The position numbers and the translations under genes are program-made. The notes beneath the pieces are model-generated. The model ran no database searches. It was not told the DNA's origin and saw nothing but the letters and a program-made list of their open reading frames with translations. Below are positions 1 to 13,100 of a stretch of 64,000 bases of DNA, one piece after another. The first letter of the stretch is position 1, and each line of letters begins with the position of its first letter. This DNA is from Setaria digitata. Lineage: Eukaryota > Nematoda > Chromadorea > Rhabditida > Setariidae. The stretch spans positions 1-64,000 of the forward strand of contig RCAB01000017.1 in NCBI GenBank assembly GCA_003640385.1, given 5' to 3'.

Positions 1-245
1 AAAAAAAAAAAAAAGAAAAAAAAATTGAAATGATACAAAGGGAAGACGGTAATTGAAAAGACCTCCAGAAAACCCGAATAAATTTGAAAAAATGCCACAG
101 CAAATTAATTTAACAGAAATCTGGAATATAGAACAAGGAGGAACCGTAAAGAAAATAATCAAAGCTGATCCAAGGAGTAAATAGTATGAACAAAGTTAGA
201 GTTATGGAGAAAGTCTTGAAGGCAAGCCAGTATATTTTCATTAAA

Positions 246-308
246 TTACAGCTTCTCAGCACCCCGAAATCCACCACCACCTTTTCGCCGTCGTACTTTG
301 TCATCATT
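246..308 (-). CDS. Candidate terminal exon(s) of the large coiled-coil gene
   Basis: On the minus strand a TTTTTCAG acceptor is followed by 63 bases that read in phase 0 to a TAA: 20 residues that start NDDKVRRRKGGGG and end GAEKL. A 45-base segment at 737-693 (acceptor TTTCAG, donor GTGATT) reads SFEPAFQRTIYYLEQ, also in phase 0, so the two join cleanly. Together they look like a basic, Gly-rich C-terminus. Joining them to the coiled-coil exon at 1109-859 is not settled, because that exon's best donor (GTGAGT) is in phase 2. They could instead be the end of another short gene or chance splice-like sequence. Confidence 0.3.
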   Translation of the reverse strand, partial: NDDKVRRRKGGGGFRGAEKL

Positions 309-858
309 CTGAAAAAGTAGATAGAAAAACTGATATAATTCAGAAATTCAAGTGATAAACTGGGACTGTACTTTAAACCTACAAAAATCTAAAATCGCCA
401 ACATAAAAATAAAAAATTTTCCTTCTTTCATCCCACCGTCATTTTCTGCAGCCCAATGTTATGAAGAATAAAAAAAAAAAAAAATGCTAGTGTATAAAAT
501 AGCTTTTAACTCCAGCAGTTTTACAAAAATTAAAAAAAAAATAACTCCAATGGACTTGCGCGAGTCATCAAACTAAGTAGAGTGGCAGTCTGACGAACCA
601 CAGTGCATGCATTTCTTGAGAGTCAATAAATTTCAGAATCCCGACCCGGCGATGGTTTTGTGAAAACACAAGAGAAAATAAACACTAATCACCTGCTCCA
701 AATAGTAAATCGTTCTTTGAAATGCTGGTTCGAAAGACTGAAATGATTCCAATTTATGGAAAAATGTAAAATTTAAGCAATGGTTCATAAAAAAGCAGAG
801 TTTTCGAAATAAGTTGTGAATAGACGGAGTTGTTCCACTGTAGTTTTACTAAACTCAC

Positions 859-3800
859 GAAATCACAAATGAAAACTTTTCTAACAACATGATTTCCGAT
901 TTCTTATGCTCGAAATGTGTGAAGTCGCTGGAGCCAAAAAAAAGCATAGAAATACTGACGCTGTCACCATCAAAAGTTCTTTTCTCAGATGTTTCAATAC
1001 TTGAAGCGTTTTCAATTTCGTTCGATTTTTGGCAGCTAACTTCAGAAGATGGACAAGCAACATGAGATTGTGGCTTTGTCCGCCCCGCAGAAAGAAACTT
1101 TATCTCTTCCTGCAAGACAACATAGTCGTCATGTTGTAAAATGTCAAGATTAAGCTTGCCGAAGAACGATCAAATAAAAATCATCTTCAAAGCACTAATT
1201 TCTTCCTATGTCAATTTATCTTGTCTCTTCATAACGCTCTATCGCGCAGTACTTTTTTGAATTTCATTTTCTTTTTTTAATCCAAAGAGAAATTTGTTAG
1301 TGTGATAAAAAAAAACACTATAAATTCATCACTAAGAAATAATAACAAACTAGTAAAATCCCACACCTTTTGCATTCGATAATAATCCTTGGAGTCTCTA
1401 AGATTTGAAATAACAGCTGTCGAACTGCAATTTGTAATTTTAACCACAGTAAATAGGCAAATAGTTTTTAAATACGAATTTAACATCAAACTGCTCATGG
1501 CTAAAAGTTTCACATGTTTTTTTCTTTTATTTCTTTTAATTTCATTTCTTAATTCAATTTTTTTAAATTTAATCACGTCTCTTAATTTCCGTATTTGCCA
1601 CTTATGGAATAAAACGTAAAGAATTTACAGCAACAGATAATGAATAACTAATAAGTTCACCTTGTTTCTCCTTCGCTATGCATCTCCATTTTCACATTCG
1701 CTTTTTCCATCACTAACTTTTCCGCGTGGTCCTTTTTTTTGGTTGATTCTTCAGCTTTCCGCAACAGAGTTTTTAGATTGACAATTTCTAATCTCAAGTT
1801 TTCATTTTCAGATTCTATTTTGACAAGTTTTTTGTTAGAGATCATTAGAGCATCCAACAGTTTCTCTTCGCCATCTTTCAACAATTCATTCTGTTCCGCC
1901 ATCTTACTCAAACCGAGTTTCAGTCTCGCTATTTCACTCTGCGGATCAATCAGCTGCTGACAGAGATCCTGGCCAACTTCTTCTGTATCCCCTTGTACGC
2001 CTAATTCGGGACTTACTTTTCGTAGCTCATTCATCTGTGTGTCGTAATTATCTAACTGTCGTCGGATAAAGGAATTCTCTTCTTGTGTGTGCATTAATTC
2101 TGTTTTTAAATTTCCCAATATATTTTCACGATTTGCTAATTGATGCTCTAAATAAACCACTTCAGCCTTTAACTTTGTTTTTTCCTCCTCCATAAAAGAT
2201 TCCTTTTTTGTTAACTGTGCAACTAAAGTTTCATTTTCCTGCTTAAGTAATGCAACTTCTCCCTGCATCTTTTTCATCACTTCAGTTTTTAACTTTTCGG
2301 GTAACCCATTTTCCGTATTCAACGGATATTCATATTTTTTTTTCTGATCTGTGACTTCTTGTTCCGTATGCACTTCCAATGTCACACAGTAGTCTTCTGT
2401 CAGCTCTTCGATCACCGGTTGTTGCAATTTCCACTGATGATCAGCAGATCTGTTTTCTTTTTCAAGCTTTTTCGTCTTAATTTCCTTCTGTTGTTCTTCC
2501 AGTTCCTGTGACATTACATCTCTCCTGATTACATCAGATTCTTTTTCAGGTGCTGCTAGAATGCCTTCATTTTTGTTCCAAAGTTCCACTTCTTCCGAAG
2601 AATTCTGGATTGATCCGGGAACTGAAAAGTAAATTTCATTTTGAGGAATATTCTGCATCCGTTCTCCAGGCGAAACCTGAAGATGTTTCGACATATCAAA
2701 AACCCAATCACCTTCTGATCGCTCTGTTTCATATTCAGCATTTCCTACTCTTTCCTTTTTGTTTTGTTTCTCCAGTTCTTCAGTCAGTCCTGCTTGAAAC
2801 ATTTCGCTATCTACTTGTTCATTTTCACTCAGCTCCTTAGCACACTGTAATTCTATCTTTACTCGATCCAGCTCCTGCTTAAGATCCTCCACCAAACCCA
2901 CTAGTTGTTCATTTTGGCTTTTCAGGAATAAAAATTCTTCCCTAGTAGCTTGATTTACTTCCAACTTTCTAACTTTACGTAAGTCGTCTGATTCCCGCTG
3001 GTATTCGCCATCCTCAAACTGCTTTTTTTCCAGCTCAGTTTCCAGCTGTTCGACTTTATTCCCAAGTTCAACACAACACTCTGAAACTTTCAAACGTTGT
3101 TCTAACTTTTCAATATTATTTTTCATTTCTTCATTCTTTTCTTCAAGCTTCCTGGTGTGTTCATGTGCTGCATTTAATTTCTTTTGCAAGCTTTCTACAT
3201 TTTGTTCTTGAGATATCAGTTCTTCGTTTAATCTGACAGCTGGGATCTCATTTGCATCTGCAGATCTACTAACTTGCTGACTGAGTGATAGCTGTTGATA
3301 AGCGTCTTGTGGGTTGTGACTGCTAGCTAACTTTTCATCTGAATCTTCCATTCCCCATTCCCATTCCCCTTCCTCCGACTCCATTTTTTCCTCTACGAAC
3401 GACTGATTTGAGAACTGCTTTGGAATATTCTCCGTATGCTGGCTAACGGCTGGGAAACGACTGCTGCTGGAAGATGCGACGTACCTCCCGACCTGCTCCT
3501 TCAACTCGTCTACCTCACTCTGCAGTCTTAGGTTTGTTTGGGCCAGTTCTGTGTTGCATCGAAAGAGAGCATCATTGTCGGCTATTTTGGTCGTCAGACG
3601 GGCCGCTAAAATGGCTAACTGTAGTTGCGATGTTGCACCTGGCTGCTTGGTTTGCTTTAGCTCACGACAAATCGTACATGGTGTGGAGCAGTTCCATGGA
3701 TCACCATCATCGGTGCCACATTTTGCTGCTGCAATATCAATTAGGACCTTTTCTTGGAGACGGGATAAGGTGCGATGCTAACATGCTGAAGTTCTCCGCG

Positions 3801-6800
3801 CATTTATATTGAAGATGTAAACCTACCAAAAAGCAAGCTAGCTAATCACTCACTAAACTGTGAACAGAAAATCCCAACAAACCTATCTAGCGGTGCTTAT
3901 ATTTAATTAGATTTGTATTTGGAACAGTACTTGATATTGCTATTACGCTATTACAAGTTATCACTAATAATTCCATTCGTCTAAAAATTGATAATGGACT
4001 GGAAAGCTGTAGTAAAAAAGTTGTTAGTTTAAACAAGTGCCGAAGTTAGAAATTGAAGACATGATCATGATGCTTAGTAAGCGGCCATTTTGATTTGCAG
4101 ACGAAAGAAAGGGCATGTTGAAATCCAATAAATTCACTAGAAAAACTCATAAAAAAAAAGGGTAACCTGCTGAACTACTTTGATCTGCTGCTGAGCCAAT
4201 CTGAAAGATAATGCGATGCAGCTGGAAACTAACATTTTCATAGCTCAATTAGTGTAACTAGCTCGGATTTACTAATTTTATGGAAGTTTAGAGAAGAGTT
4301 CAGCAAAAATCAGATAAAATTCTTCGAAAAGTAAATATGGGAAACGTTACCGAGTCAAGTTTAGCTTGCAGTTGCTGACACCTAGTAATATGTTCAGTTA
4401 ATGAAAGCTGCGTTATTTGAAGCAGATCTTCCAATTCCTTAATTCTTAACTTTAATTCCTCTTCTTCAGAAACACCCTGAAACAATGGGTATCTTGAACT
4501 TTATCCTACCGGAAATAAAGTTTTCTGTTTAGAGGAAAGATCGAATCTTATATATCTCCATAGATTACTTCTCGCAGGCAAATATATTCTATACATTACT
4601 TCTCCCAGTGATAAGCGTTTTAGAACTAAGGCTTATCTAAATTAAAACTTTTGAGATTAAATGGAAAAAAGAATCTAGAAAAATACCTGTTGTATTTTCA
4701 TTTTTAGAGTTGCTTTATCTTTCCCTTCGTCACTTAATTTATTTTTCAGAGCAGCGTTTTCATATTCTCTCTCTAAAAATTTTTGATTGACAGCGTTAAC
4801 AATTGCTGACAGCGATGAATCTTGAGAAAAAAAGTTCCCCTGAAAAACAAATATTGTTTGAGATGTAGGCAGGTGAATAACATTTCCCTATCATAAAGAA
4901 CTGTTGAAAGATGAAAAAGAACAGATCTATAATTGAGCATTTATTTAATGCAGTGATTTACAGGAACTTGAATTAAATAAAATCCTTACTTCTTAGTTTC
5001 GAACAGCTTAACCTATTCATATCAATAATGAAAAAGAACGAGTAAAACAAAAAAGAATCGAAAACAATAAGAAAAGCAATTTCATATTCAGCTACTTACT
5101 ATCAGCACTCCATTTATAAGCTGTTGAATTGCCGTGGTGATCTCCATATCCTTCAACTTTTTCTCTTTAAGCCAATGGACAACAGCTCTCTCAATACTTG
5201 AACAAATTCCTTCCAAAGCTTCCTTCAGTTGAAATTGAAATATCCGCATGGTTTCCATAATCAGATCCTTCGAAAAATACATCATGAATTTTGAAAAATT
5301 ATGAAAAACTCGAAAAACCGAGAAATCAAACACAGCCGATTACGAAAAATGACAAACTCAAAGAAAATAGAACAGTGAAATAAACTTTATACCGCATAAC
5401 ATATTTTGAAATAAAATGTCACTTAGTATTCTTAAAACCAGTATACCTTCAACAATTTCAAATTCATTTCTCGCAAATCTCTGATAATCTTTAAGGCTGC
5501 GCAAAGATGTTCTCGCAGTAAATTCCGAACATGCTGCAGTTCTACCGCTCGCACATCCAACTCCTCTTTTTGCTGCTTAAGTTCACCTTTTAAATGGTCT
5601 ATCTTTTCAGCGATTTCCTTAAATGCTTCATTTCAACAAAGAAAAGATCACTGTTAAAAAAAAAAAAAGAAAGAAAAAACATAAAATAAAATCACCCATG
5701 CTTCTATTTTCAACGATATTTCCATCTTTGCTTTCAATTATTATTTTATCCAAACCCATTAAGAGCAAGTGAAAACCCTGACAATAGGTTATCATGAAAA
5801 AAAAAATTTTAGAATACATCTCTGAATTCACTTCAGTAGTTTTGAATGCGCTGCTATCCATTGTTGTCTGTGTGTTGCTATCCACTTTGAATGCATTAAC
5901 GCGGGCATACAAAACATTATAAGCTTGTTGCAACTGCTGATAGTATTCCGACAGCTGATCGTAAGCATTTTCAAGTTCAACACGGCTACTTTCCATCTGT
6001 GCACTCTTTTCTTGCCATTCAACTAGACGACGATTGCTTTCATTTTCAGCCAAAGCTGCCTAAAATTATAATAGCTTTAAAACTCAGAAAAGTGGCAACT
6101 CAAGCCACAATTCTTTACCTGCCGTTGGCTCCTCTCGGCCATATCTTTTTGCTCCTCTAAGTCACGTTCCCGTTCACGAGCACGTTCAATTTCTTCTTCG
6201 TGACGTTGTGACAGCTCACATAGTTTGTCCGAAAGGTCTTCTCGATCAGTCAATGACTTGAAATTATTACTGTTGAATATGAATGAAAATTTCGTGTTGA
6301 ATATGAGTTTTCTTGAAAATAGGAGCTAATATTAATTAATGCTGGGCTCTAAATTCAACTTTTTTAAATATTTTGAATTTTAATCAATCTAATAATAAAA
6401 TTTTTAACCTATCACTATGCACTAATCCATAACAAAATAATTTTTCCACGGCAAAAAATTTACCACTTTAAGTTGCTCGTTCAAAGTCCAGATTTCACCC
6501 TTGAGGACCTCAACAGCAGTTTCCAACTCCGCATTCAGAATCATTAACTGTTTCATATCGTCTGCTAAATTATCTTGCAACTGACTTGATTTATTTGTAC
6601 ATTGGGGCGATTGGCAGTTTTCTGACTCATCAATATAACCACCATATACGGTTCTATGCAATGACTAAAAAAGGCAGAAATCTAATATCAAAAATAGCGA
6701 GAGGATGCTTAAAATTTCATTTTCATGGCATTTTTTATTCGCTTTTAACCACCAATCTTAACTTTAACTTACACTGCTATTTTTACCATTTAAATTTCGT

Positions 6801-7127
6801 ATAATCAGTAAACTATTGAGAAGAGTATTAAAAAAAAGAGTAAGCGAATTCATAGCTGTTTGTTAAATTAGCTTAGTAAATCTACAATCGCGAAGTAAAT
6901 TTTCTTAGAGATAAATTTTAAAGATTTTATTGAAAGCTCAGTATTTCTAAATAAATACAGATGAATAGACAATTAAGTCCTATGTCTAAGAAAAAAGTGA
7001 AACGATAGAAAAGACGAGCCTCCGAAGACTGCTCTTGCCTTGTTTCTTCAACCTCAGAAAAGTGAAAATCAGTCATTGTTTCTGCCTCGCAACACTGAAC
7101 AACTACAGTTGGACCGTTTCTTTTATC

Positions 7128-7174
<47 letters not shown>

Positions 7175-10100
7175 CAATATTTAATTAAAACAACTGAAAT
7201 CCATATTTCTACTCCATATAATTAATCTACATTTCTACCGACATAATTATTCCACATTTCTATCGATTGCTCTATTTTATTTCAAGTTCTCGTTATAAAA
7301 ACATCAGCTTTAGCATTTCACCTCCTCCTGAAGTGAAGCTCGATATCGAAATAAACTCGCATTTTTGGAATTATTTAAAAAATGTTTCTTGTGCTATAAT
7401 AATAATCTTAACCAAATGGAAAATTCATACCTTCCTCCATAACTGTAGATGCATCTTGCATCATACGTTTAGGCTCAATGTCCGTGTTGAAGGTTTGTGA
7501 TGATGCTGATATTGTTGAGAAGTGTTTCGCATTTTTTTCACTTTGTAACACAGTTTGGGTTAAGTAAGTATGCTGTGACTGCAGCATTTCGATGATATCA
7601 TCCTTCTCTTGGCTTCGACGTTCCAATTCGTCACTTAACAAATCCAGCGCTGCGGCCGATTCTGCACATCTGTAAAGTTTTATTAAATAGGCAATAACAG
7701 GAACCAATTCAAAAAAAAATTATTTCTAAATAATTAAAAAGAAAAAACTCATTGCTTGCAAAGGAAATCGTACTTTATACATTAATGACACAAAAATATC
7801 TACTACTTCTACTTATACGAGGAAGACTGATTACTTATAAAAATAAGTTGTACTGAGAATTTTCATAGAATTCTTGGAAAACGAACAGTGAGAAATAAAA
7901 TTAACATAATTCATATGTTGTGTCGGAACATTCAGTTAGACTGTTAAAGATGAAATAGACTAACTTTTCAACCTGTTAAAGCTATAAAGGAAAAGAAGAC
8001 AGTGCCAATAGCTTTTAACTAAATTATTATTACTATTCATAGTAATCAACAGAAACACCGTAAAAAATCTCGACAAGTTGTTGTACTGAAAGCTATTACT
8101 GAGAAATTTAACTGACTCAAAAGAGAACACTGCACAGAAAGGAAGAAGTAATCCACCTAAAGAATACTTATAAAAAAGCAAACTTCATTTTCAATCCTTC
8201 ATTATCCAGCAGGATTTTTTGCAGCTCGATGTCTTTTTGTTGTAAAGCTACAGTTAGTCGCTCCACTTGTATCTTCATCTCTACATTCAAACTTTCATCG
8301 GCTTCGTTATCTGCCAATTCGGTACTTACTGACATATCTTTCGATACATCGTTTACAATTTCCATTTGTCGTTGTGGCTGTCCCGACTGTGCATAATGAT
8401 GAACACCTGGACATGAAGATATCGTTTCTAGTTTTTGTTTTAGAGAGAACTGCAGCTGTGACTGGAGTTGATCATATTCCATTTGCAACTGTCGTTTATG
8501 CATTTGTGCTTCTTGTAGTTCATTATTGCTTTTCTCCAGAAGACTCAAAATTTCGGATTTTTCCTGCTCTGTAGCCCGAATCTGTCTTTGCAGTTGCTCA
8601 ATGTGACCACTTTTGTCCTGAAGATTGACTGACCACACCATTTTTCTTCAATTGAAATATGTTGTAAATGAAAAAGTAACGTCAATGGAAAGTCTGATAA
8701 GTTGCTTAGACCACACAGTTTCTAAACTATCTATCTAATTTGTCATTGTTGCTGTTCTGACTGCGACAATAATCACAAAAAAAAGAAAGAGAGAGAAAAA
8801 GAAGCATTAAAAGAAAAAACCTTTTCTTTGTCTCCTTCACACATTGAATACAATTCAGTTTTTTCAGAAGACAGGATCTCAAGTTTGGCTTCTATTGATT
8901 GGATCAAAACATCTTTTGCATTATTCAAATTACAGAGAAGTGTCATTTCCTGGTCCATAAAATCTCGTTGCTTTTGTAAACCAATCACTTGCATTTCATA
9001 TCGACTCCTGTGCTGCTTTTCATTGTTTGATTTCATTACAGGAGATGCTGTCAGAGCTTCTTTATCGACTTGCAACTGTCGAATAGCTAATTTAAGTGCT
9101 CGTCTCTCTGCCTAAAGCCATGTATTATGTTGCAAACCAGAACTGGAATTAATAAAATCCATTTCTATAATTACTATAAAAGTGCTCCTTCCATATTGAT
9201 GGATCATGTCATCCTAAACTACTAATTACTCTAATTACGTCATCTGTCTTTTGCATTCTACAGGAACATTCATTTGGTTCTTTCTGCTAAATTCTAAGCT
9301 GTTTGTATGTATATTCCGGTACATGAATTTAAATTATGCTATTCTTTATCAAATGATAATTCACATCGCCGACCCTATAACGTTCAATCTTTTTGGCCTG
9401 TTCATTGACAGTATTTTTCAAGCCGTTGACTGTCTCCATCATTTGCCTTAATTGATTAGTAGTACTTTGTTCTCCACTACCACCTGATTCTACACTTGAG
9501 GTTTTCCGCGATATATCTGCTTCCCGTCCTAGTAAGATTGTTCGCACTTCAGTCCACTTTGATTCCATTGCTTCTTTCTCACTATTCAGCTGAAAGCGTA
9601 ACAAAATAACAGTGAAACTGTTAAAGACAATTTTTCAATATCATGAGTATCGTTTTATATACCAACATTAAATAATATTCCTTCCCAGTAAAATTCCTGA
9701 AAATAGATTTACCAAAAAAGGAATAAATTAAAAGCAAATCTCTTCCTACCAATGCCGTTTATTTGAGAAATATGCACAAAAAGCAGTTAGGATTTGGGGC
9801 TAGGTTGAAAATTAAATGAAGGAAATTACCTGCTTTTCTAGCATCCGTATTTCTATATGCACGGCTTCCATTTCAGCAACAGCAAATCTCCACTGCTTCA
9901 TTACTTCACTTCGTTTACTATTTTCAATTGCTTCAGCTTTCAACTGCTCATCTTTCAAAGCTAATTCTCCTTTCATTTCATGCAGTTGTTTTTCCATGTC
10001 ACTGAACTAAAAAATAGAAGCACTGACTGCATAAGCTTATTGACAAACATTACGAACACATACAGTAGTGGATAACTATAAGATTTACTTTATTTCGCAT

Positions 10101-13100
10101 AAATATGTACGAAGTTAACTGCAAGTCAATGTTAAACAAAAAATTTCCTTGCAGTTCTTTTATAATACTAATAGCTCGAATTTCGAAAAGTGCAGAATGC
10201 AAAATGCTTAACTACCAAAACCGCATCTTTACCTTAGCTAGAAATCCAATTTCTATGGCTTTAAGACGCTCCTCTTGTTGTAGACTGTTTTGACGAGCTT
10301 CTTCAGCTCGTTCTTCAGCTTGTCTTGCACGAATTTCAGCATCACCTAATTTTCCTTTTGCATCTTTCAATTTATGCTCCAATTCAAAATTAACGCAGCC
10401 CATCTGGACAATTTTTTCTTGCACTATAGAGTACTCTTCACGAACAGTGGCTAATTCAGCCCGCATATCATTCAATGACTTGTTATTATCGTAATAATTT
10501 TCATTAAAAGCAATATTAGCACACTGCTGTCCTGAAACATTTTCATATTTTTCATGATAATCAGGGGGGAGAAGATACTCAAAACTAGAATAGAGTTTAT
10601 TCATAACAATATTTCCAACAAAGATAACAGATAGCTCTATTTATGAATGGCGCACCAAATAGTCTATTTAGAATCCACAATCAAATATAGAAAATAAATT
10701 ACTGAAGTAACATACTGCCATATTCATATTCATTTTCGATATTTCTTGGCTTTGAGCATTGCAAAGCTACTGCAGAAGTCTGCCTTTCATTCTCTCCTCT
10801 CTATAAAATTGTTAGTAACAACTTTTGGAACCTAAACAACACAATAAATAAATAAACAATGTAAGCCAAAGATTTTAAGCAGTCAAACTTTTAAGTTAAG
10901 ATTACGATTAGCAATTCGCCTCATCACCAAATTACAAATCAAGCATTCAGAAAATACCAGTTGCATCATCATTTGGGTAGACAGTGGTTTGAAAGCGCTT
11001 CCTGAACTTGATACCGTATCAGGAGTGATAGTGGCAGCAGCAGGAGCGATAACAGACAAAGCCGAAGCATTTTTGCCTAACTGAATGAGTCGCGACTCAA
11101 GTTCACCATTTCGACTTATCAGGACGGTCTTCTCTGCTTCCAGTGAACTGATTTTTAAATTTAACGCTTTTATGTGCAGTTTTTCATCTGTAATTGGAGA
11201 TTCTGGAGCAAGTTAAAATCAGTAGTGAAACGGTTCTAAATACTTATTTAATCATAATTTCGTAGTACACTATACAACGCGGTACCCTTATCGATTACAA
11301 AAATTCTTTGGAGAAAGGTATCTAAAAAAAACTTCATCTTCGAATCCATATATTTTAAATCGATCACTTGTTTCAAAAAGGAAGAATCAAAATTAGATAA
11401 GTGGGAGCTTTTGAGTGAAAATAAGCCCTTCCCAATCTTACAGTAAAACATACTTGCATCAACTGGATCTCTATGAACTGAGAACTAATTCAATCTCCTT
11501 TCAAAACAGTCTGTTTAAATGAACGACACCTTTCCATTTCATTGAATTTCTCCTCTCAGTTTCACAACAGATTTCCACTGTTTCCGGACATTACCGGAGA
11601 TACAACTTCTCTTACCAATACCGGTTGGTGTAAGAGTGCAATGCCACATTTTCGGATAACGTCATAATTCATTCATAGCTTCAGGTAGACTTCACTTCCT
11701 ACACCAGTTCTCACCATCAGATGAATGTTTTTGGGGCGAAATGATGTTTCCTTGCGGACAATCTCTACGTTTACTGCAACAAGACAGCAGCAGCAGCCAA
11801 GAGAACGTCTCGTTCTGTTCACTCCCTTTCATTTCTCATTTCCCATCGACAATCCAACCACTAAACGTCATCGTTCTTTTACAGAATTTCCTCTTTCTCT
11901 TGCAATTCACACTTGCAACACTTACACTTCCAGAAGTAACTCGGTACATTGTTCTTTAGATAACAGAATGCCAACTCGGTCAATACTGCTATCTAAGGGC
12001 CAGATGAGCAGCAAGCCAACAGCATTGGCTGTTAGCCCACTCTTCTGCTGCTCCAAATTCAGTCCTCATATTAAAAACTGTCTTCCTTATGTCACCTTTC
12101 ACAGACATTCCGATCCGGTTGAACAGTAAAGCACCTCCAACGCTTTCACTCCTCTCCTATCGAGTGGAAGTTTCAAAAAAAAGTTTTCTTCCTTCCACAC
12201 TCCGTGAAAAGTGTTGTAAAAATAGAAGCTACCACTTCGCTCTGCACCGTATTTTGTTTCCAACTCTAGGTATTTATTAGGATGACAGAATTACTTCGTT
12301 CAATTCCAAATCCAATATTTTGCCATTAGAAAAGCTACTTTGCAATCTCTTTCCCAATATGTGATTTCCGTTAGGGCGAAGAATTTGGTCTTTGTATCGA
12401 GTTCCCATAATTGAGGCGTGTATTTTAAAATAATAGAAGGTCATCTCTATTTTGAAATTCATAATGTCATCAATTCCAGTCAGCTTAGCCAATTCAGAGT
12501 CTTTAATGAGCTTCAGATTCCATCTACAAATCCTTGCTCACGACAGTTTCAAGGATTTGTGAAAATTTTCGTTCCATTCTAAAACTTGTACTTTCTTTGC
12601 TCGCATTCCTTTACTGCCACCTCACATTGCATTATTTCCCTATCCTGGTTCACATCGATAATACGACTCAGTCATCGCAACATTCTTTCCGATTAGAAGC
12701 AGAATTCCCAATTGAAACAATTTTTATTCTATGCACAGTGCACGGTACTCTATCACTTCTGACTGTTCAATTCAAAATTAGTCATCACCGATCACCAGCA
12801 CAGAAACTCAGATTGATATCTCCATCCTCCTACTCAAGTGTACAAGTGACAAGTTTTAGCACTGACCACCTTTCCTTCAACTCTGATCAGAAATGAGAAA
12901 AAAAAGCAATTTCCTGACGAGTTCTAAATCTTATTTCCACTCATTTTCTCTTGGGACATTAACCTGATCTGTAGCATTCCTTTCGTGAGTCATGTTAGAC
13001 AATAATTTAAGTGAAAATATTTGTTCCGAACTTTTAGACCGCTCAAGTAAGAGAACTACGTGCTACCGAATCTACATTGCTTTGCATATTAATACGATAA

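Noticed and set aside
3474..3812. A 112-codon plus-strand ORF
   Set aside because: It is the antisense of the largest coiled-coil exon and has no independent support.
11725..12129. A 134-codon plus-strand ORF in the large intron
   Set aside because: Ser/Thr/Phe-rich with no domain and no convincing splice sites. The minus strand here is intronic and the length is possible by chance.
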